From Mycolicibacterium frederiksbergense (GTDB taxonomy: Bacteria > Actinomycetota > Actinomycetes > Mycobacteriales > Mycobacteriaceae), in assembly GCF_029893345.1 (NCBI RefSeq), contig NZ_JARXVE010000001.1, positions 62,001-126,000 of the forward strand: a DNA stretch of 64,000 bases. The letters run 5' to 3'. Made by a program: the position numbers and the translations under genes. The notes below the pieces were generated by a model that was not told the origin of the DNA, made no database searches, and worked only from the letters and a program-made list of their open reading frames with translations. Shown here piece after piece: positions 44,952 to 55,881 of this stretch (position 1 is the first letter of the stretch; the number at the start of each line of letters is the position of its first letter).

Positions 44952-45629
44952 CCGCGCCACCGCCAAGCGCTTACCCAGCCAGCCGAACAACAGCCCCAAC
45001 GGCAGGGTCAGGATGACGAACCCGGCCGCGAAGATGGCGCCCACGGTCAGCAGCGCCGCGGTGCTCTCGATCATCTCCTTCATCAACAGCGCGGCCTCTG
45101 CCACCCCGATCGCCGAGGCGATGGTGGTGTTCTTCGTGAGCGCGATCAGCACCGATCCCAGTGGGATGATCACCGCCCGAAAGGCCTGGGGCAGCAGGAT
45201 TATCCGCAGGTTCTGGCCGAAGGACAATCCCAATGAGCGGGCCGCCTCGGCCTGGCCGATAGGTACGGTGTTGACCCCCGAGCGCACCGTCTCGCACACG
45301 AAAGACGCGGTGTAGACGGTCAATCCGAGCACCGCCAGACGGAAGTTGCTGTCGGCGATCGACGTCGGCGAATGCGGGTCGACCAGGGTGATCATCAGCG
45401 TCTGTCCGACGCCGAACGAGCAGAACAGGATGATCAGCGTCAGCGGGGTGTTGCGCACGATGTTCACATAGCCGGCACCGAGCCAGTTCAATATCGGTGT
45501 CGGCGCCAGACGCATGGCGGCCAGCACCGTGCCCAGGACCAGCGCACCGATCGCGGAGTACACCGTCAGCTGGATCGTCGTCCAGAACGCCGCGAATATC
45601 TGTTCGCGGTATGCGTCGAAAATCTCCAC
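44949..45629 (-). CDS. gluC: Glutamate ABC transporter permease GluC-like
   Basis: This 226-residue HisM-type permease begins from GTG at 45629 (MEIFDAYREQIFAAFWTTIQ). It has about five helices and the EAA loop GQAEAARSLGLSFGQNLRII followed by LPQAFRA. I chose the GTG because upstream frames contain Arg/Pro-rich non-membrane sequence overlapping gluB. It starts 22 bp after gluB. The stop overlaps the repeat-borne 11-codon frame that leads to gluD. Confidence 0.9.
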   Translation of the reverse strand: MEIFDAYREQIFAAFWTTIQLTVYSAIGALVLGTVLAAMRLAPTPILNWLGAGYVNIVRNTPLTLIILFCSFGVGQTLMITLVDPHSPTSIADSNFRLAVLGLTVYTASFVCETVRSGVNTVPIGQAEAARSLGLSFGQNLRIILLPQAFRAVIIPLGSVLIALTKNTTIASAIGVAEAALLMKEMIESTAALLTVGAIFAAGFVILTLPLGLLFGWLGKRLAVAR

Positions 45630-45651
45630 GGTCGGTGCGCGGCCTCGCAGA

Positions 45652-46464
45652 TCAGCCGCGGTCGATGGCCGGCGGTGCCGGCGCCTCGATGCCGGCGGGG
45701 CCGAGGTTGCGGTCGAACGCTTCCTTCCAGGCGCCGCTGGACTCCATCTTCTCGATGGCGTCATTGATCTTGGTGCGCAGTTCGATGTCGCCCTTCTTCA
45801 GGCCGATGCCGTAGCGCTCCTCGGTGAAGGTGTCACCGACGATCTTGAAGGCGCCCGGGCTTTGCGCGGCGTAGCCCGCCAGGATGACCTCATCGGTGGT
45901 CACCGCATCGATGACGCCGTTCTTGAGTGCGTCGACGCAGGCCGAGTAGGTATCGAACTGTTGCAGCTGAACCTTGGGGAACTTGTTCTTGATGTTCTGC
46001 GCCGGCGTCGAACCCGACACCGAACACAACTTCTTGTTGTTCTCCAGCGAGGCCGCTCCGGTGATGTCGTTGTTGTCGGCGCGGACCAGCAGGCTCTGAC
46101 CGGTGAGCAGATACGGCCCGGCGAAGTCGACCTTCTCCTTGCGGGCATCGGTGATCGAGTAGGTCGCCACGATGTAGTCGACCTGACCGTTCTGGATCAG
46201 CGTCTCGCGCTGCGCCGAGGGGGATTCCTTCCACTCGATCTGATCCTCGGTGTAGCCCAGCTCCTTGGCGACGAACTTGGCCACATCGACGTCGAATCCG
46301 GCCATGGTGCCGTCGGGCTTCTTCTGGCCCAGCCCGGGCTGGTCGTACTTGGTGCCGATGACGATCTTGTTGCCATGATCACCGCCGCCGCACGCGGTCG
46401 CGGCGAAGGGGAGAGCGAGGGCGAGCGCGACAGCACCGACCAACTTGAGCGGCACGGAGGGCAT
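45652..46464 (-). CDS. gluB: Glutamate-binding lipoprotein GluB-like
   Basis: This 270-residue solute-binding protein has a lipoprotein signal ending in the lipobox at Cys25 (LPFAATACGGG). A family-3 binding fold follows: VIGTKYDQPGLGQKKPDG, AGFDVDVAKFVAKELGY, VDYIVATYSITDARKEKVDF and FTEERYGIGLKKGD. It captures glutamate or a similar amino acid outside the membrane for GluCD. It lies 24 bp after gluA and 22 bp before gluC. ATG at 46464 is well placed before the signal peptide. Confidence 0.93.
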   Translation of the reverse strand: MPSVPLKLVGAVALALALPFAATACGGGDHGNKIVIGTKYDQPGLGQKKPDGTMAGFDVDVAKFVAKELGYTEDQIEWKESPSAQRETLIQNGQVDYIVATYSITDARKEKVDFAGPYLLTGQSLLVRADNNDITGAASLENNKKLCSVSGSTPAQNIKNKFPKVQLQQFDTYSACVDALKNGVIDAVTTDEVILAGYAAQSPGAFKIVGDTFTEERYGIGLKKGDIELRTKINDAIEKMESSGAWKEAFDRNLGPAGIEAPAPPAIDRG

Positions 46465-46488
46465 GTTCGGGTTCCTTTCGCCGGAGCG

Positions 46489-47274
46489 TTAGTGATGGAG
46501 GATCTTGCCGAGAAAATCTCGGGCGCGATCGGATTTCGGATTGTCGAAGAACTCGGCAGGCGCTGCGTCCTCGACGATGGCGCCGTCGGCCATGAACACC
46601 ACCCGGTCAGACGCGCGCCGGGCAAAGCCCATCTCGTGGGTGACCACCACCATCGTCATGCCCTCGCCGGCCAGCGCGGTCATCACCGCCAGCACCTCGT
46701 TGATCATCTCCGGGTCCAGCGCGCTGGTCGGCTCGTCGAACATCATGACCTTCGGGTTCATCGCCAGCGACCGGGCGATCGCCACGCGTTGCTGCTGGCC
46801 GCCGGACAGCTGAGCCGGATACTTGTCGGCCTGGTTGGCCACCCCGACCCGGTCCAGCAGCGCCATCGCGGAGTCCCGGGCCTCGGCTTTCGATTTCCCT
46901 CGCACCTTCACCGGGGCGAGCGCGACGTTCTCCAAGATCGTCTTGTGCGCGAACAGGTTGAAGGACTGGAACACCATCCCGACATCCGAACGCAGCTGGG
47001 CCAGTTTGCGGCCCTCGGCGGGCAGCACTTGGCCGTCGATCGCAATCGTGCCGGAGTCGATGGTCTCCAGCCGGTTGATAGTGCGGCACAGCGTCGATTT
47101 GCCCGACCCGGACGGCCCCAGCACCACCACCACCTGGCCGCGGCCCACGTCCAGGTTGATGTCCTTGAGCACGTGCAGCGATCCGAAGTGCTTGTTGACT
47201 TCCCGTAGTGAGATCATCGGCACATCTGGTGCCGCGGCGTCGTCGACCTGCGGCTGCTCGCCGGGGCTTCCCAT
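46489..47274 (-). CDS. gluA: Glutamate ABC transporter ATPase GluA-like
   Basis: This encodes 261 residues from ATG at 47274; an internal ATG at 47217 ([13 protein letters not shown]) would give the usual 242. It has Walker [10 protein letters not shown], the Q-loop [10 protein letters not shown], signature LSGGQQQRV and Walker [15 protein letters not shown], typical of polar amino acid importers. The extra N-terminal 19 residues ([19 protein letters not shown]) are low-complexity. It is divergent from miaB, with 92 bp between starts, and is first in the gluABCD operon. Confidence 0.92.
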   Translation of the reverse strand: MGSPGEQPQVDDAAAPDVPMISLREVNKHFGSLHVLKDINLDVGRGQVVVVLGPSGSGKSTLCRTINRLETIDSGTIAIDGQVLPAEGRKLAQLRSDVGMVFQSFNLFAHKTILENVALAPVKVRGKSKAEARDSAMALLDRVGVANQADKYPAQLSGGQQQRVAIARSLAMNPKVMMFDEPTSALDPEMINEVLAVMTALAGEGMTMVVVTHEMGFARRASDRVVFMADGAIVEDAAPAEFFDNPKSDRARDFLGKILHH

Positions 47275-47366
47275 GGCAGGTGACCTTACCCAGGGAACCT
47301 CCAGCCTGCCCGCATCTTGTGAATCCGCCGGGTCGACGATTCCGGCGGCTCCGTACCATTGAGGCC

Positions 47367-48932
47367 GTGACGACGATGGTGCCCCAGGACGCGACGGCCG
47401 ACGCCGACGAGCGCTTGCGCGAGGAGTCCACGGCACCGGCCGAGCACTCGTCGGGCGCCCGTACCTATCAGGTCCGCACCTACGGCTGCCAGATGAACGT
47501 GCACGATTCCGAGCGGCTGTCGGGGCTGTTGGAGGAGGCCGGCTACCTGCGGGCCGAGGACGGCACCGACGCCGACATCGTGGTGTTCAACACCTGCGCG
47601 GTGCGGGAGAACGCCGACAACAAGCTCTACGGCAACCTCAGCCACCTGGCCCCGCGTAGACAGGCCGATCCGAACATGCAGATCGCCGTCGGCGGCTGCC
47701 TGGCGCAGAAGGACCGCGATTCGGTGCTGCGCCGCGCCCCGTGGGTCGATGTGGTCTTCGGCACGCACAACATCGGATCCCTGCCGGCGTTGCTGGAACG
47801 GGCCCGGCACAACCGCACCGCCCAGGTCGAGATCGTCGAGGCGCTGCAGGAGTTTCCGTCCACCTTGCCCGCGACGCGGGAGTCCGCCTACGCGGCATGG
47901 GTTTCCATCTCGGTGGGCTGCAACAACACCTGCACGTTCTGCATCGTGCCGTCGCTGCGCGGCAAGGAGGTGGACCGCAGGCCCGGCGACATCCTGGCCG
48001 AAGTGCAGGCACTGGCCGACCAGGGTGTGCTTGAGATCACCCTGCTGGGCCAGAACGTCAATGCCTACGGCGTGTCGTTCGTCGACCCCGAGGTACCCCG
48101 GGACCGCAGTGCGTTCGCCAAACTGCTGCGCGCCTGCGGCAACGTGGACGGGCTGGAGCGGGTCCGGTTCACCTCACCGCACCCCGCCGAGTTCACCGAC
48201 GACGTGATCGAGGCGATGGCGCAGACCCCCAACGTGTGCCCGACCCTGCACATGCCGCTGCAATCGGGTTCGGACCGCATCCTCAAGGCGATGCGGCGCT
48301 CCTACCGGGCCGAACGCTACCTGGGCATCATCGACAAGGTCCGGGCCGCGATCCCGCACGCCGCGATCACCACCGACCTCATCGTCGGCTTCCCCGGTGA
48401 GACCGAGGCCGACTTCCAGGCCACCCTTGACGTGGTCGAACAATCGCGCTTCGCCAGCGCATTCACCTTCCAGTACTCCATCCGGCCCGGCACCCCGGCC
48501 GCCGAGATGGCCGACCAGGTGCCGAAAGCGGTTGTCACCGAACGCTATCAACGGCTGATCGAGCTGCAGGAGCGAATTTCCCTGCAGGAGAACCAAGCTC
48601 AGATCGGGCGTGCGGTGGAACTGTTGGTCGCCACCGGCGAGGGCCGCAAGGACGCCAGCACCGCCCGGATGTCCGGGCGGGCCCGCGACGGCCGGCTGGT
48701 GCACTTCAGCCCCGGCGACAACGACATCCGCCCCGGCGACATCGTCACCACCACGGTGACCGGCGCCGCGCCGCACCATCTCATCGCCGATGCCGCACTG
48801 GCCGGCCATCGGCGCACCCGCGCCGGCGACGCACACGCAGCCGGACAGCGTCCGCGCACCGGAGTCGGCCTGGGGATGCCGCGGATCGGTGCGCCGGCAC
48901 CCCAACCGTTAGCAGAAGGATGTGGCTGTTGA
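47367..48932 (+). CDS. miaB: tRNA methylthiotransferase MiaB
   Basis: MiaB methylthiolates i6A37 in tRNAs, acting after MiaA. The 521-residue protein has the N-terminal cluster site ([14 protein letters not shown], Cys41), further Cys in [10 protein letters not shown] and GGCLAQKD, and the radical-[11 protein letters not shown] near residue 184. A C-terminal TRAM domain follows. GTG at 47367 or ATG at 47376 are both possible. The poorly conserved N-terminus contains DERLREES, encoded by a variant of the coupling-repeat core (47409-47426) in another frame. It overlaps the next gene by 13 bp. Confidence 0.95.
   Translation: MTTMVPQDATADADERLREESTAPAEHSSGARTYQVRTYGCQMNVHDSERLSGLLEEAGYLRAEDGTDADIVVFNTCAVRENADNKLYGNLSHLAPRRQADPNMQIAVGGCLAQKDRDSVLRRAPWVDVVFGTHNIGSLPALLERARHNRTAQVEIVEALQEFPSTLPATRESAYAAWVSISVGCNNTCTFCIVPSLRGKEVDRRPGDILAEVQALADQGVLEITLLGQNVNAYGVSFVDPEVPRDRSAFAKLLRACGNVDGLERVRFTSPHPAEFTDDVIEAMAQTPNVCPTLHMPLQSGSDRILKAMRRSYRAERYLGIIDKVRAAIPHAAITTDLIVGFPGETEADFQATLDVVEQSRFASAFTFQYSIRPGTPAAEMADQVPKAVVTERYQRLIELQERISLQENQAQIGRAVELLVATGEGRKDASTARMSGRARDGRLVHFSPGDNDIRPGDIVTTTVTGAAPHHLIADAALAGHRRTRAGDAHAAGQRPRTGVGLGMPRIGAPAPQPLAEGCGC
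47409..47426 (+). repeat. Variant coupling-repeat core inside miaB
   Basis: GAGCGCTTGCGCGAGGAG shares its first 14 bases exactly with the core at 17405-17474 and 44930-44951, but lies on the plus strand and inside an open reading frame. It is read as ERLREE. It may be a captured repeat that became part of the non-conserved MiaB N-terminus, or chance similarity. Confidence 0.5.
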
Positions 48933-49546
48933 GCAACGAAGGCGACTTCCAACACTTCAAGGACGACCTCGCCGCAGTCGAACGCAAAGTCACCCGGGAA
49001 TTCGATTCGGGCCCACGGGCGCTGGTCGTGGCGATCCTGGTGTTCATCCTGGTGGCGTCGTTCGCGCTGCCACACACCGGTGCCACCAGGGGTTTCGACG
49101 TCCTGGTCGGTGACCCGTCGGCCATTCGTGACGGCATCTCCTTGCCGTCACGGGTATTCGTCTGGTTGGCACTGGTGTTCTCGGTCGGATTCTCGACGCT
49201 GGCGCTGACCACCCGCCGGTGGGCCCTGGCCTGGGTGGCGCTGGCCGGATCAGCGGTGGCCAGCGCTCTGGGCATGCTCGCGGTGTGGTCGCGTCAGACC
49301 GCCGTGAACCATCCCGGCCCCGGTATCGGGCTGATCATCGCCTGGGTCGCGGTGATCGTGCTCACCTTCCACTGGGCGCGGGTGGTGTGGTCGCGCACCG
49401 CGCTTCAGCTGGCGGCCGAAGAGGACCGCCGTCGCGCGGCCGCACAACAACACCAGCGCGGCCTGCTCGACGACATCACCAAGACCGAAACGACGGGCCA
49501 GGACCCGGCTGATCCGGACCAGCCGGATCAGCCCGATCAGTCCTAG
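48920..49546 (+). CDS. Four-helix membrane protein (Rv2732c type)
   Basis: This encodes 208 residues with four hydrophobic helices (about 38-58, 80-100, 105-125, 138-160) and a Glu/Asp/Gln-rich cytosolic tail ending [10 protein letters not shown]. Position directly after miaB matches the Rv2732c family of conserved actinobacterial membrane proteins with no known function. ATG at 48920 overlaps miaB by 13 bp. A TTG at 48929 is an alternative that overlaps the miaB stop. It is convergent with the DUF349 gene, with a 4-bp overlap. Confidence 0.8.
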   Translation: MWLLSNEGDFQHFKDDLAAVERKVTREFDSGPRALVVAILVFILVASFALPHTGATRGFDVLVGDPSAIRDGISLPSRVFVWLALVFSVGFSTLALTTRRWALAWVALAGSAVASALGMLAVWSRQTAVNHPGPGIGLIIAWVAVIVLTFHWARVVWSRTALQLAAEEDRRRAAAQQHQRGLLDDITKTETTGQDPADPDQPDQPDQS

Positions 49547-50886
49547 CGGCGTTTACCCAGCGATTCGGCAGCCGCGTCGGCCCACTGCCGCCACTGTGCG
49601 GCGCTGGCCCTGGCCTCGTCGGCGTCCTTGGTCCGACCGGCGGCCTCGGCCTTCTCCGCCTGCCGCTCGAACTGCTCGGCACGTGAGCGGAACTGATCGG
49701 CGCGGGCCTGGGCCTCGGGGTCGATGCCCCCTACCGGAGCGTCGCGGACTTTCTTCTCCACGGTGCGCAGTCGTCGCTCCAGATCGGCGGCACGCTCACG
49801 GGGAACCTTGCCGATCGCGTCCCACTTGTCGCCGATGACGCGCAGGGCGGAGCGGGCGGCATCCACATCGGTGGTGTCGATCTGTTCCGCCTCGGCCAGC
49901 AGCGCCTCCTTGGCGGTGGCATTCGCCGTGAACTCGGCGTCGCGCTCGGCATGTGCGGAGTTGCGGGCCGAGAAGAAAATGTCCTGCGCGGCCTTGAAGC
50001 GGTGCCACAGCGCGTCGTCGACATCCTTGGAGGCGCGTCCCGCCGCCTTCCACTGGGTCAGCAGATCACGGAAGGCGGCCCCGGTGGCGCCCCAATCCGT
50101 GGATCCGGACAGCTGCTCGGCCTGATCGCACAGCGACTCCTTGAGCTGGCGGGCACCGACCCGGCCGCGGTCGAGTTCGGCGAAGTGCGAGCCGCGCCGG
50201 CGGTTGAAGTTCTCCCGCGCCGCCGAGTAGCGCTTCCACAGCGCATCGTCGAGCTTGCGGTCCAGCCCGGTGATGGTGCGCCACTCTTCGAGGATCTCGC
50301 GCAGGCGGTCACCGGCGGACTTCCACTGGGTGGCGGTGGCGGCCAGCTCCTCGGCCTCGGCGGCAAGGGCTTCCTTGCGTGCGGTCTTGGCGGCGCGGTG
50401 CTCGTCGCGCTGCGCCCGTTCGGTCTGGGCGGCGGCGTCGGCCTGCTCGAGGATCGCCGACAGTCGCGTACCCAGGGCCTCCACGTCGCCGAGAACCGCT
50501 GCGGTGGGCAGGGTTTCGGCCAGTGCTGCGGCCGTCGACTTGATCTTGCGGGCGTCGCCGGTGCCGGAGTTCAGCCGGCGTTCCAGCAGCGCCACCTCGG
50601 TGTGCAGATCGTCGAAGCGACGGCCGAAGTGGGCGAACGCCGACTCGGCGTCGCCGGCCTGCCACGACCCGATGACGCGCTCACCGGATCCGGTGATCAG
50701 CCACACCGTGCCGTCGGCATCGACCCGCCCGAAGCGGTGCGGATCGCTGTGCGGTGTTGCCGCGACCACCGGTGCCACCCGGCTGGGGTGGGGGACGGGG
50801 CGCGGCGGGCCCGGCCGCGGGGTGGGCTGGGGTGTGGGCCGGGGGGTGGGCTCGGGGGTGGCTGGGCCTGGCTCACTGGTTGTCAT
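49543..50886 (-). CDS. DUF349 protein (Rv2731 type)
   Basis: This 447-residue, mostly helical protein has several DUF349 repeats. Each has a W-x-x-I/A-G-type turn ([60 protein letters not shown]). The first 35 residues are Pro/Thr-rich ([20 protein letters not shown]), from G-rich coding at 50790-50875. The N-terminal third has [20 protein letters not shown]-terminal coiled coil. ATG at 50886. It corresponds to Rv2731 in place; function unknown. Confidence 0.85.
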   Translation of the reverse strand: MTTSEPGPATPEPTPRPTPQPTPRPGPPRPVPHPSRVAPVVAATPHSDPHRFGRVDADGTVWLITGSGERVIGSWQAGDAESAFAHFGRRFDDLHTEVALLERRLNSGTGDARKIKSTAAALAETLPTAAVLGDVEALGTRLSAILEQADAAAQTERAQRDEHRAAKTARKEALAAEAEELAATATQWKSAGDRLREILEEWRTITGLDRKLDDALWKRYSAARENFNRRRGSHFAELDRGRVGARQLKESLCDQAEQLSGSTDWGATGAAFRDLLTQWKAAGRASKDVDDALWHRFKAAQDIFFSARNSAHAERDAEFTANATAKEALLAEAEQIDTTDVDAARSALRVIGDKWDAIGKVPRERAADLERRLRTVEKKVRDAPVGGIDPEAQARADQFRSRAEQFERQAEKAEAAGRTKDADEARASAAQWRQWADAAAESLGKRR

Positions 50887-51034
50887 ATCCGCTCCTCGTA
50901 CTCCGCGCGGTCTCCCGCGCATCTGCCGCGCGACGCGGCGCCCGATGCTGTCAGTATCGACCGCTATTCAAGCAGGTCGTGCTGTGCCATGCCCACGGCT
51001 TTAGGTTCAATGGCTTCACAAACCCGAATACCCG

Positions 51035-51925
51035 GTGACGGAGGCGACGATGGATGGGGCGGATCTGGCTGTCCTGCTGGCCTTGGGCGCCGCGGTCTGC
51101 ATCGCCTTCGGCGACGTCATTCACCAGCGTTGCACGCAGCGGGCCACCGATGAACAGGTCGGTCATCTGGGCTTTTTCGCCCGCCTGTTGCGCGACCGGC
51201 AGTGGTGGCTGGGCAGTCTGGTGGCCGCGGCCGGGTTCGGGCTGCAGGCGGCCGCGCTCGGGCTGGGTTCGGTCTTGCTGGTGCAGGCGCTGTTGGTGAC
51301 GTCGCTGTTGTTTGCCCTGCCGATCAACGCGCGGATGACACGCCGGAGGGTGACCCGCTGGGAATGGCTGTGGGCGGCGCTGTTGGCCGGCGCGGTCGCG
51401 GTCATCGTGACCGTGGGCAATCCGACCGCAGGCCACGCGCGGGCGCCGCTGGAGGCCTGGACGCTGGTGATCGGCGTGCTGGGGCCGGCCCTGGTGCTGT
51501 GCCTCGTGGGGGCGCGGATCTGGTCCGAGCCGGTCAGCGCGGTACTGCTGGCGGCCGTGTCAGGCGCGCTGTGGGGGGTGTTCGCGGTGCTCACCAAGGG
51601 CGTGGTGGACCGGTTGGGTGACGGGCTGTGGGTCGTGCTGGCCACGCCCGAGATCTACCTGTGGGCGGCGCTGGGGGTGGCCGGCACCGCGGTACAGCAG
51701 TCTTCGTTCCGGGCCGGAGCGCTCACCGCGTCGCTGCCCACCATGACGGTGACCGAACCGGTGGTGGCCTCGGTACTGGGGGTCGTGGTGCTCGGCGAAT
51801 CGCTGCGTCCCGGCGACGCCGGCTGGCTGACGCTGGTGGTCGCGGTCGCCGTGATGGTGATCGCCACCGGGGCGTTGGCGCGGGGCGAAGCCGCCAGCGA
51901 TCGGGCCGCGTCGGCGGCGCACTAG
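51035..51925 (+). CDS. DMT-type integral membrane protein (Rv2729c type)
   Basis: This encodes 296 residues with about nine or ten helices and the EamA/DMT-like layout. The second half ends LTASLPTMTVTEPVVASVLG and VVLGESLRPG. Position matches Rv2729c, an Ala/Val/Leu-rich membrane protein of unknown substrate. The start could be GTG at 51035 (MTEATMDGADLAV) or ATG at 51050. It is divergent from the DUF349 gene (148 bp) and 9 bp before the dioxygenase-like gene, so the two are likely co-transcribed with miaA-dapF-hflX. Confidence 0.82.
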   Translation: MTEATMDGADLAVLLALGAAVCIAFGDVIHQRCTQRATDEQVGHLGFFARLLRDRQWWLGSLVAAAGFGLQAAALGLGSVLLVQALLVTSLLFALPINARMTRRRVTRWEWLWAALLAGAVAVIVTVGNPTAGHARAPLEAWTLVIGVLGPALVLCLVGARIWSEPVSAVLLAAVSGALWGVFAVLTKGVVDRLGDGLWVVLATPEIYLWAALGVAGTAVQQSSFRAGALTASLPTMTVTEPVVASVLGVVVLGESLRPGDAGWLTLVVAVAVMVIATGALARGEAASDRAASAAH

Positions 51926-51934
51926 TTTGGTGAG

Positions 51935-52633
51935 GTGCTGAGCGTCATCGCGATGGTCCCCGCCACCCCCGTTCTGGTGCCCGAATTGGTGGGTGCGGCC
52001 GCCGTCGAGATAGCCGGGCTGCGTGACGCCGTCCTCGCTGCGGTGGGCGGGCTACCGCGGCGCTGGCTGGCCGTCGGCGTCGGCCCCGACGACGCGGTCT
52101 ACGGCCCGGAGTGCACGGGCACCTTCGCCGGCTACGGCGTCGACATTCCGGTCGCACTCGGTCCCGGACCGGTCGGCGAGCCCGTCGAACTGCCGCTGTG
52201 TGCCCTGATCGCGGGATGGATCCGCGGCCAGGCCGCTCCCGACGCCGCCGCCGAAATCGAGGTCGAAGTACACACCTTCGCCGCAGCACATCCGGTCGGC
52301 GCGGCGCTCGCCCACGGTCGCACCCTGCGCGCCCGGATCGACGAATCCCCGGATCCCATCGGTGTGCTCGTCGTCGCCGACGGTCTGCACACGCTCACCC
52401 CGGCGGCCCCCGGCGGCCACCTGCCGGATTCGGTGGCAACCCAGCAGGACCTCGACGACGCGCTCGCCACCGGAGACCTCGCGGCGCTGGCCGAGCTGCC
52501 CGACAGCGTGCTCGGCAGGGTGGGCTACCAGGTGCTGGCCGGTCTGGCCGAACCCGCGCCCGGCTCCGCCCATGAGCTCTACCGCGGCGCACCGTACGGC
52601 GTCGGCTACTTCGTCGGCGAATGGCTGCCATGA
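51935..52633 (+). CDS. Class III extradiol dioxygenase-like protein (Rv2728c type)
   Basis: This encodes 232 residues from GTG at 51935 ([20 protein letters not shown]). The [10 protein letters not shown] start and [20 protein letters not shown] resemble the LigB/AMMECR-associated extradiol dioxygenase fold, but the metal-binding histidine set is not complete to my eye. Activity is doubtful. Position matches Rv2728c, directly before miaA. Its stop overlaps the miaA start (ATGA). Confidence 0.75.
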   Translation: MLSVIAMVPATPVLVPELVGAAAVEIAGLRDAVLAAVGGLPRRWLAVGVGPDDAVYGPECTGTFAGYGVDIPVALGPGPVGEPVELPLCALIAGWIRGQAAPDAAAEIEVEVHTFAAAHPVGAALAHGRTLRARIDESPDPIGVLVVADGLHTLTPAAPGGHLPDSVATQQDLDDALATGDLAALAELPDSVLGRVGYQVLAGLAEPAPGSAHELYRGAPYGVGYFVGEWLP

Positions 52634-53544
52634 CCCGGCCCATCGCGATCATCGGGCCGACCGGCACCGGGAAATCGGCGCTGGCGCTGGCAGTCGCCGA
52701 ACAACTCGGCGGCGAAATCGTCAATGCCGACGCCATGCAGCTGTACCGCGGCATGGACATCGGCACCGCCAAGCTGCCCGTCGCCGAGCGGCGCGGCATC
52801 CCGCACCACCAACTGGATGTGCTCGCGGTCACCGAAACCGCCACAGTGGCCCGCTACCAGCAGGACGCGGCGGCCGATGTTGAGGCGATCGCGGCCCGCG
52901 GCGCGGTGCCGGTGATCGTCGGCGGCTCGATGCTCTACATCCAGTCGCTGCTGGACGAGTGGACCTTCCCGGCCACCGACCCGGCGGTGCGGGCCCGGTG
53001 GGAGTCCCGGTTGACCGAGGTGGGGGTGGCCGCCCTGCACGCCGAGCTGACCCGAGTGGATCCCGCCGCCGGCGCGTCGATCCTGCCCAGCGACGGCCGG
53101 CGAATCGTGCGGGCACTGGAGGTCGTGGAGCTCACCGGGCAGCCGTTCGCGGCGTCGGCGCCGAGCATCGGAGCGCCGCGCTGGGGCACCGCGATCGTCG
53201 GATTGGATTGGCAGACAGAGGTTCTCGATCAGCGCCTGGCGCAGCGCACCGACCTGATGTTCGATGACGGCTTGGTCGACGAGGTGCGCACGCTGATCGG
53301 TCAGGGATTGCGCGACGGGGTCACCGCTGCGCGGGCACTCGGCTACGCACAGGTGCTTGCCGAGCTGGATGCCGGGGGAGAGCCGGATTTCCGGGAGGCT
53401 CGGAACGCCACGTTCATCGGCACCCGCCGCTACGTCCGGCGGCAACGGTCCTGGTTCCGGCGTGACCATCGGGTGGCGTGGCTGGACGGCTCGTCCACCG
53501 ACCTGGTGGACGACGCGCTGCGGCTGTGGCGGCACGTATCCTGA
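52630..53544 (+). CDS. miaA: tRNA dimethylallyltransferase MiaA
   Basis: MiaA adds the dimethylallyl group to A37 of tRNAs, the step before MiaB. The 304-residue protein has the P-loop [20 protein letters not shown] (9-28), the [17 protein letters not shown] segment, [13 protein letters not shown], and the late [13 protein letters not shown] zinc-free tail. I chose ATG at 52630, which overlaps the preceding stop (ATGA), over ATG at 52621. dapF begins 4 bp after its stop. Confidence 0.95.
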   Translation: MTRPIAIIGPTGTGKSALALAVAEQLGGEIVNADAMQLYRGMDIGTAKLPVAERRGIPHHQLDVLAVTETATVARYQQDAAADVEAIAARGAVPVIVGGSMLYIQSLLDEWTFPATDPAVRARWESRLTEVGVAALHAELTRVDPAAGASILPSDGRRIVRALEVVELTGQPFAASAPSIGAPRWGTAIVGLDWQTEVLDQRLAQRTDLMFDDGLVDEVRTLIGQGLRDGVTAARALGYAQVLAELDAGGEPDFREARNATFIGTRRYVRRQRSWFRRDHRVAWLDGSSTDLVDDALRLWRHVS

Positions 53545-53548
53545 TCAG

Positions 53549-54424
53549 GTGATCTTCGCTAAAGGGCATGGCACCGAAAACGATTTCGTGGTGCTGCCCG
53601 ACCTCGACGCCGCGCTGTCGCTGACGCCGGCCGCCGTGGCCGCGCTGTGCGACCGCCGCCGCGGCCTGGGCGCCGACGGCGTACTGCGGGTGACCACCGC
53701 GGGCGCCGCGCAAGCCGCCGGGGTGTTCGACCGGCTGCCCGACGGGGTGGCGGCCTCCGACTGGTACATGGACTACCGCAACGCGGACGGATCGATCGCG
53801 CAGATGTGTGGCAACGGGGTGCGCGTGTTCGCCCACTACCTGCGCGCCTCCGGCCTGGAATCGGCCGATGAGTTCGTGGTCGGCTCGTTGGCCGGGCCGC
53901 GTCCTGTGGTGCTGCACCACATCGACGCGACCACCGCCGACGTCACCGTCGAGATGGGCAAGGCCAATCAGTTCGGCACCGGCACGGCGGTGGTCGGCGG
54001 GCAGACCTTCACCGGACTGGCCGTCGACGTCGGTAACCCGCACCTGGCCTGTGTGGGCCCGACCGCAAGCGAGTTGGCGGCACTGGACGTGGGCGCGCCG
54101 GTGTCGTTCGATGCGCAGCTGTTCCCCGAAGGCGTCAATGTCGAGGTCCTGACCGTTCCGGTGGGCGGCGCGGTGTCGATGCGGGTGCACGAGCGTGGTG
54201 TCGGGGAGACCCGGTCCTGCGGCACCGGAACCGTGGCGGCCACGGTGGCCGCCCTGGCCGGCCAGGGCGCCGATACCGGGACGCTGCGGGTGCGCATCCC
54301 GGGCGGCGAGGTCACCGTGACCATCACCGAGTCCACCAGCTATCTGCGTGGTCCGTCCGTCCTGCTGGCCCGGGGTGAGCTGGCCGCCGACTGGTGGAGC
54401 ATGGTGCAAGGCGGTACCCCGTAA
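53549..54424 (+). CDS. dapF: Diaminopimelate epimerase
   Basis: DapF converts LL- to meso-diaminopimelate for lysine and peptidoglycan. The 291-residue protein has both catalytic cysteines: [13 protein letters not shown] and [13 protein letters not shown]. It also has the conserved N-terminal [17 protein letters not shown] at 53549, 4 bp after miaA, gives the family start; an ATG further up lies inside miaA. It works in the same pathway as dapA at 10.9 kb. hflX follows after 46 bp. Confidence 0.96.
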   Translation: MIFAKGHGTENDFVVLPDLDAALSLTPAAVAALCDRRRGLGADGVLRVTTAGAAQAAGVFDRLPDGVAASDWYMDYRNADGSIAQMCGNGVRVFAHYLRASGLESADEFVVGSLAGPRPVVLHHIDATTADVTVEMGKANQFGTGTAVVGGQTFTGLAVDVGNPHLACVGPTASELAALDVGAPVSFDAQLFPEGVNVEVLTVPVGGAVSMRVHERGVGETRSCGTGTVAATVAALAGQGADTGTLRVRIPGGEVTVTITESTSYLRGPSVLLARGELAADWWSMVQGGTP

Positions 54425-54470
54425 ATCGGGGTGCGCGAGGCCCGCTCCACGTGACAACCTGTAAGTACAT

Positions 54471-55880
54471 ATGACTCATTCAGAACATCCCGTCACCCCC
54501 AGCACCGGTGAGCTTGCCCTCGAAGACCGCGCTTCGCTGCGCCGCGTCGCCGGGTTGTCCACCGAACTCGCCGACGTTTCCGAGGTGGAATACCGCCAAC
54601 TCAGGCTGGAGCGGGTGGTGCTTGTCGGGGTGTGGACCGAGGGCAGCGCGGCCGAGGCCGACGCCAGCCTGGCCGAGTTGGCGGCGCTGGCCGAGACCGC
54701 GGGTTCAGAAGTGCTGGAGGGGCTCATCCAGCGTCGCGACAAGCCCGACCCATCCACCTACATCGGTTCGGGTAAGGCCGCCGAACTGCGGGAGACGGTG
54801 CTGGCGACCGGAGCCGACACCGTCATCTGCGATGGCGAGCTCTCACCGGCCCAGCTCAACGCGCTGGAGAAGGCGGTGAAGGTCAAGGTCATCGACCGCA
54901 CCGCGCTGATCCTGGACATCTTCGCCCAGCACGCCACCAGCCGGGAAGGCAAGGCGCAGGTGTCGCTGGCCCAGATGGAATACATGCTGCCCCGGCTGCG
55001 CGGCTGGGGTGAGTCCATGTCGCGCCAGGCCGGTGGCCGTGCCGGTGGGGCCGGCGGCGGCGTCGGCACCCGCGGTCCCGGTGAGACCAAGATCGAAACC
55101 GACCGTCGACGCATCCGCGAGCGGATGGCCAAGCTGCGCCGCGAGATTCGCGACATGAAGAAGATCCGCGACACCCAGCGCAGCCGCAGGTTGTCCTCGG
55201 ACGCCGCCTCGATCGCCATCGTCGGCTACACCAACGCCGGTAAGTCCAGCCTGCTCAACGCGTTGACCGGGGCGGGTGTGCTGGTGGAGAACGCGTTGTT
55301 CGCCACGCTCGAACCCACAACGCGGCGTGGAGAATTCGACGACGGACGGCCGTTCGTGCTGACCGACACCGTCGGCTTCGTCCGGCATCTGCCGACCCAG
55401 TTGGTCGAGGCGTTCCGGTCCACCCTGGAAGAGGTGGTCGACGCCGACCTGCTGGTGCACGTGGTGGACGGCTCCGATGAGCATCCGCTGGCGCAGATCA
55501 ACGCGGTCCGTCAGGTGGTCAACGAGGTGGTGGCCGAGTACGACATCGCCCCGCCGCCGGAGCTGTTGGTGGTCAACAAGATCGACGCGGCCACCGACCT
55601 TGGGTTGGCCTCGTTGCGACGCGCGCTGCCCGATGCGGTGTTCGTCTCGGCGCACACCGGTGAAGGACTGGAGCGGTTACGGGCCCGGATGGGCGAGATG
55701 ATCCCGCCCACCGATGCCACGGTGGATGTGACGATCCCTTACGACCGTGGGGATCTTGTTGCCCGGGTACACGCCGACGGCCGGGTGGACGCCACCGAGC
55801 ACACCGCCGACGGCACCCGCATCAAGGCGCGGGTACCCCTGCCGCTGGCCGCCAGCCTGCGGGAATACTCCACGTTCTGA
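54471..55880 (+). CDS. hflX: GTPase HflX
   Basis: HflX splits stalled or heat-damaged ribosomes and is linked to macrolide tolerance in mycobacteria. The 469-residue protein has the HflX N-domain (DPSTYIGSGKAAEL), a Gly-rich loop (RAGGAGGGVGTRGPGETK), a coiled coil (RRIRERMAKLRREIRDMKK) and the G domain: G1 GYTNAGKSS near residue 252, G3 DTVGF, G4 NKID. ATG at 54471. It follows miaA-dapF on the same strand. A strong hairpin follows at 55882-55905. Confidence 0.95.
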   Translation: MTHSEHPVTPSTGELALEDRASLRRVAGLSTELADVSEVEYRQLRLERVVLVGVWTEGSAAEADASLAELAALAETAGSEVLEGLIQRRDKPDPSTYIGSGKAAELRETVLATGADTVICDGELSPAQLNALEKAVKVKVIDRTALILDIFAQHATSREGKAQVSLAQMEYMLPRLRGWGESMSRQAGGRAGGAGGGVGTRGPGETKIETDRRRIRERMAKLRREIRDMKKIRDTQRSRRLSSDAASIAIVGYTNAGKSSLLNALTGAGVLVENALFATLEPTTRRGEFDDGRPFVLTDTVGFVRHLPTQLVEAFRSTLEEVVDADLLVHVVDGSDEHPLAQINAVRQVVNEVVAEYDIAPPPELLVVNKIDAATDLGLASLRRALPDAVFVSAHTGEGLERLRARMGEMIPPTDATVDVTIPYDRGDLVARVHADGRVDATEHTADGTRIKARVPLPLAASLREYSTF

Positions 55881-55881
55881 T

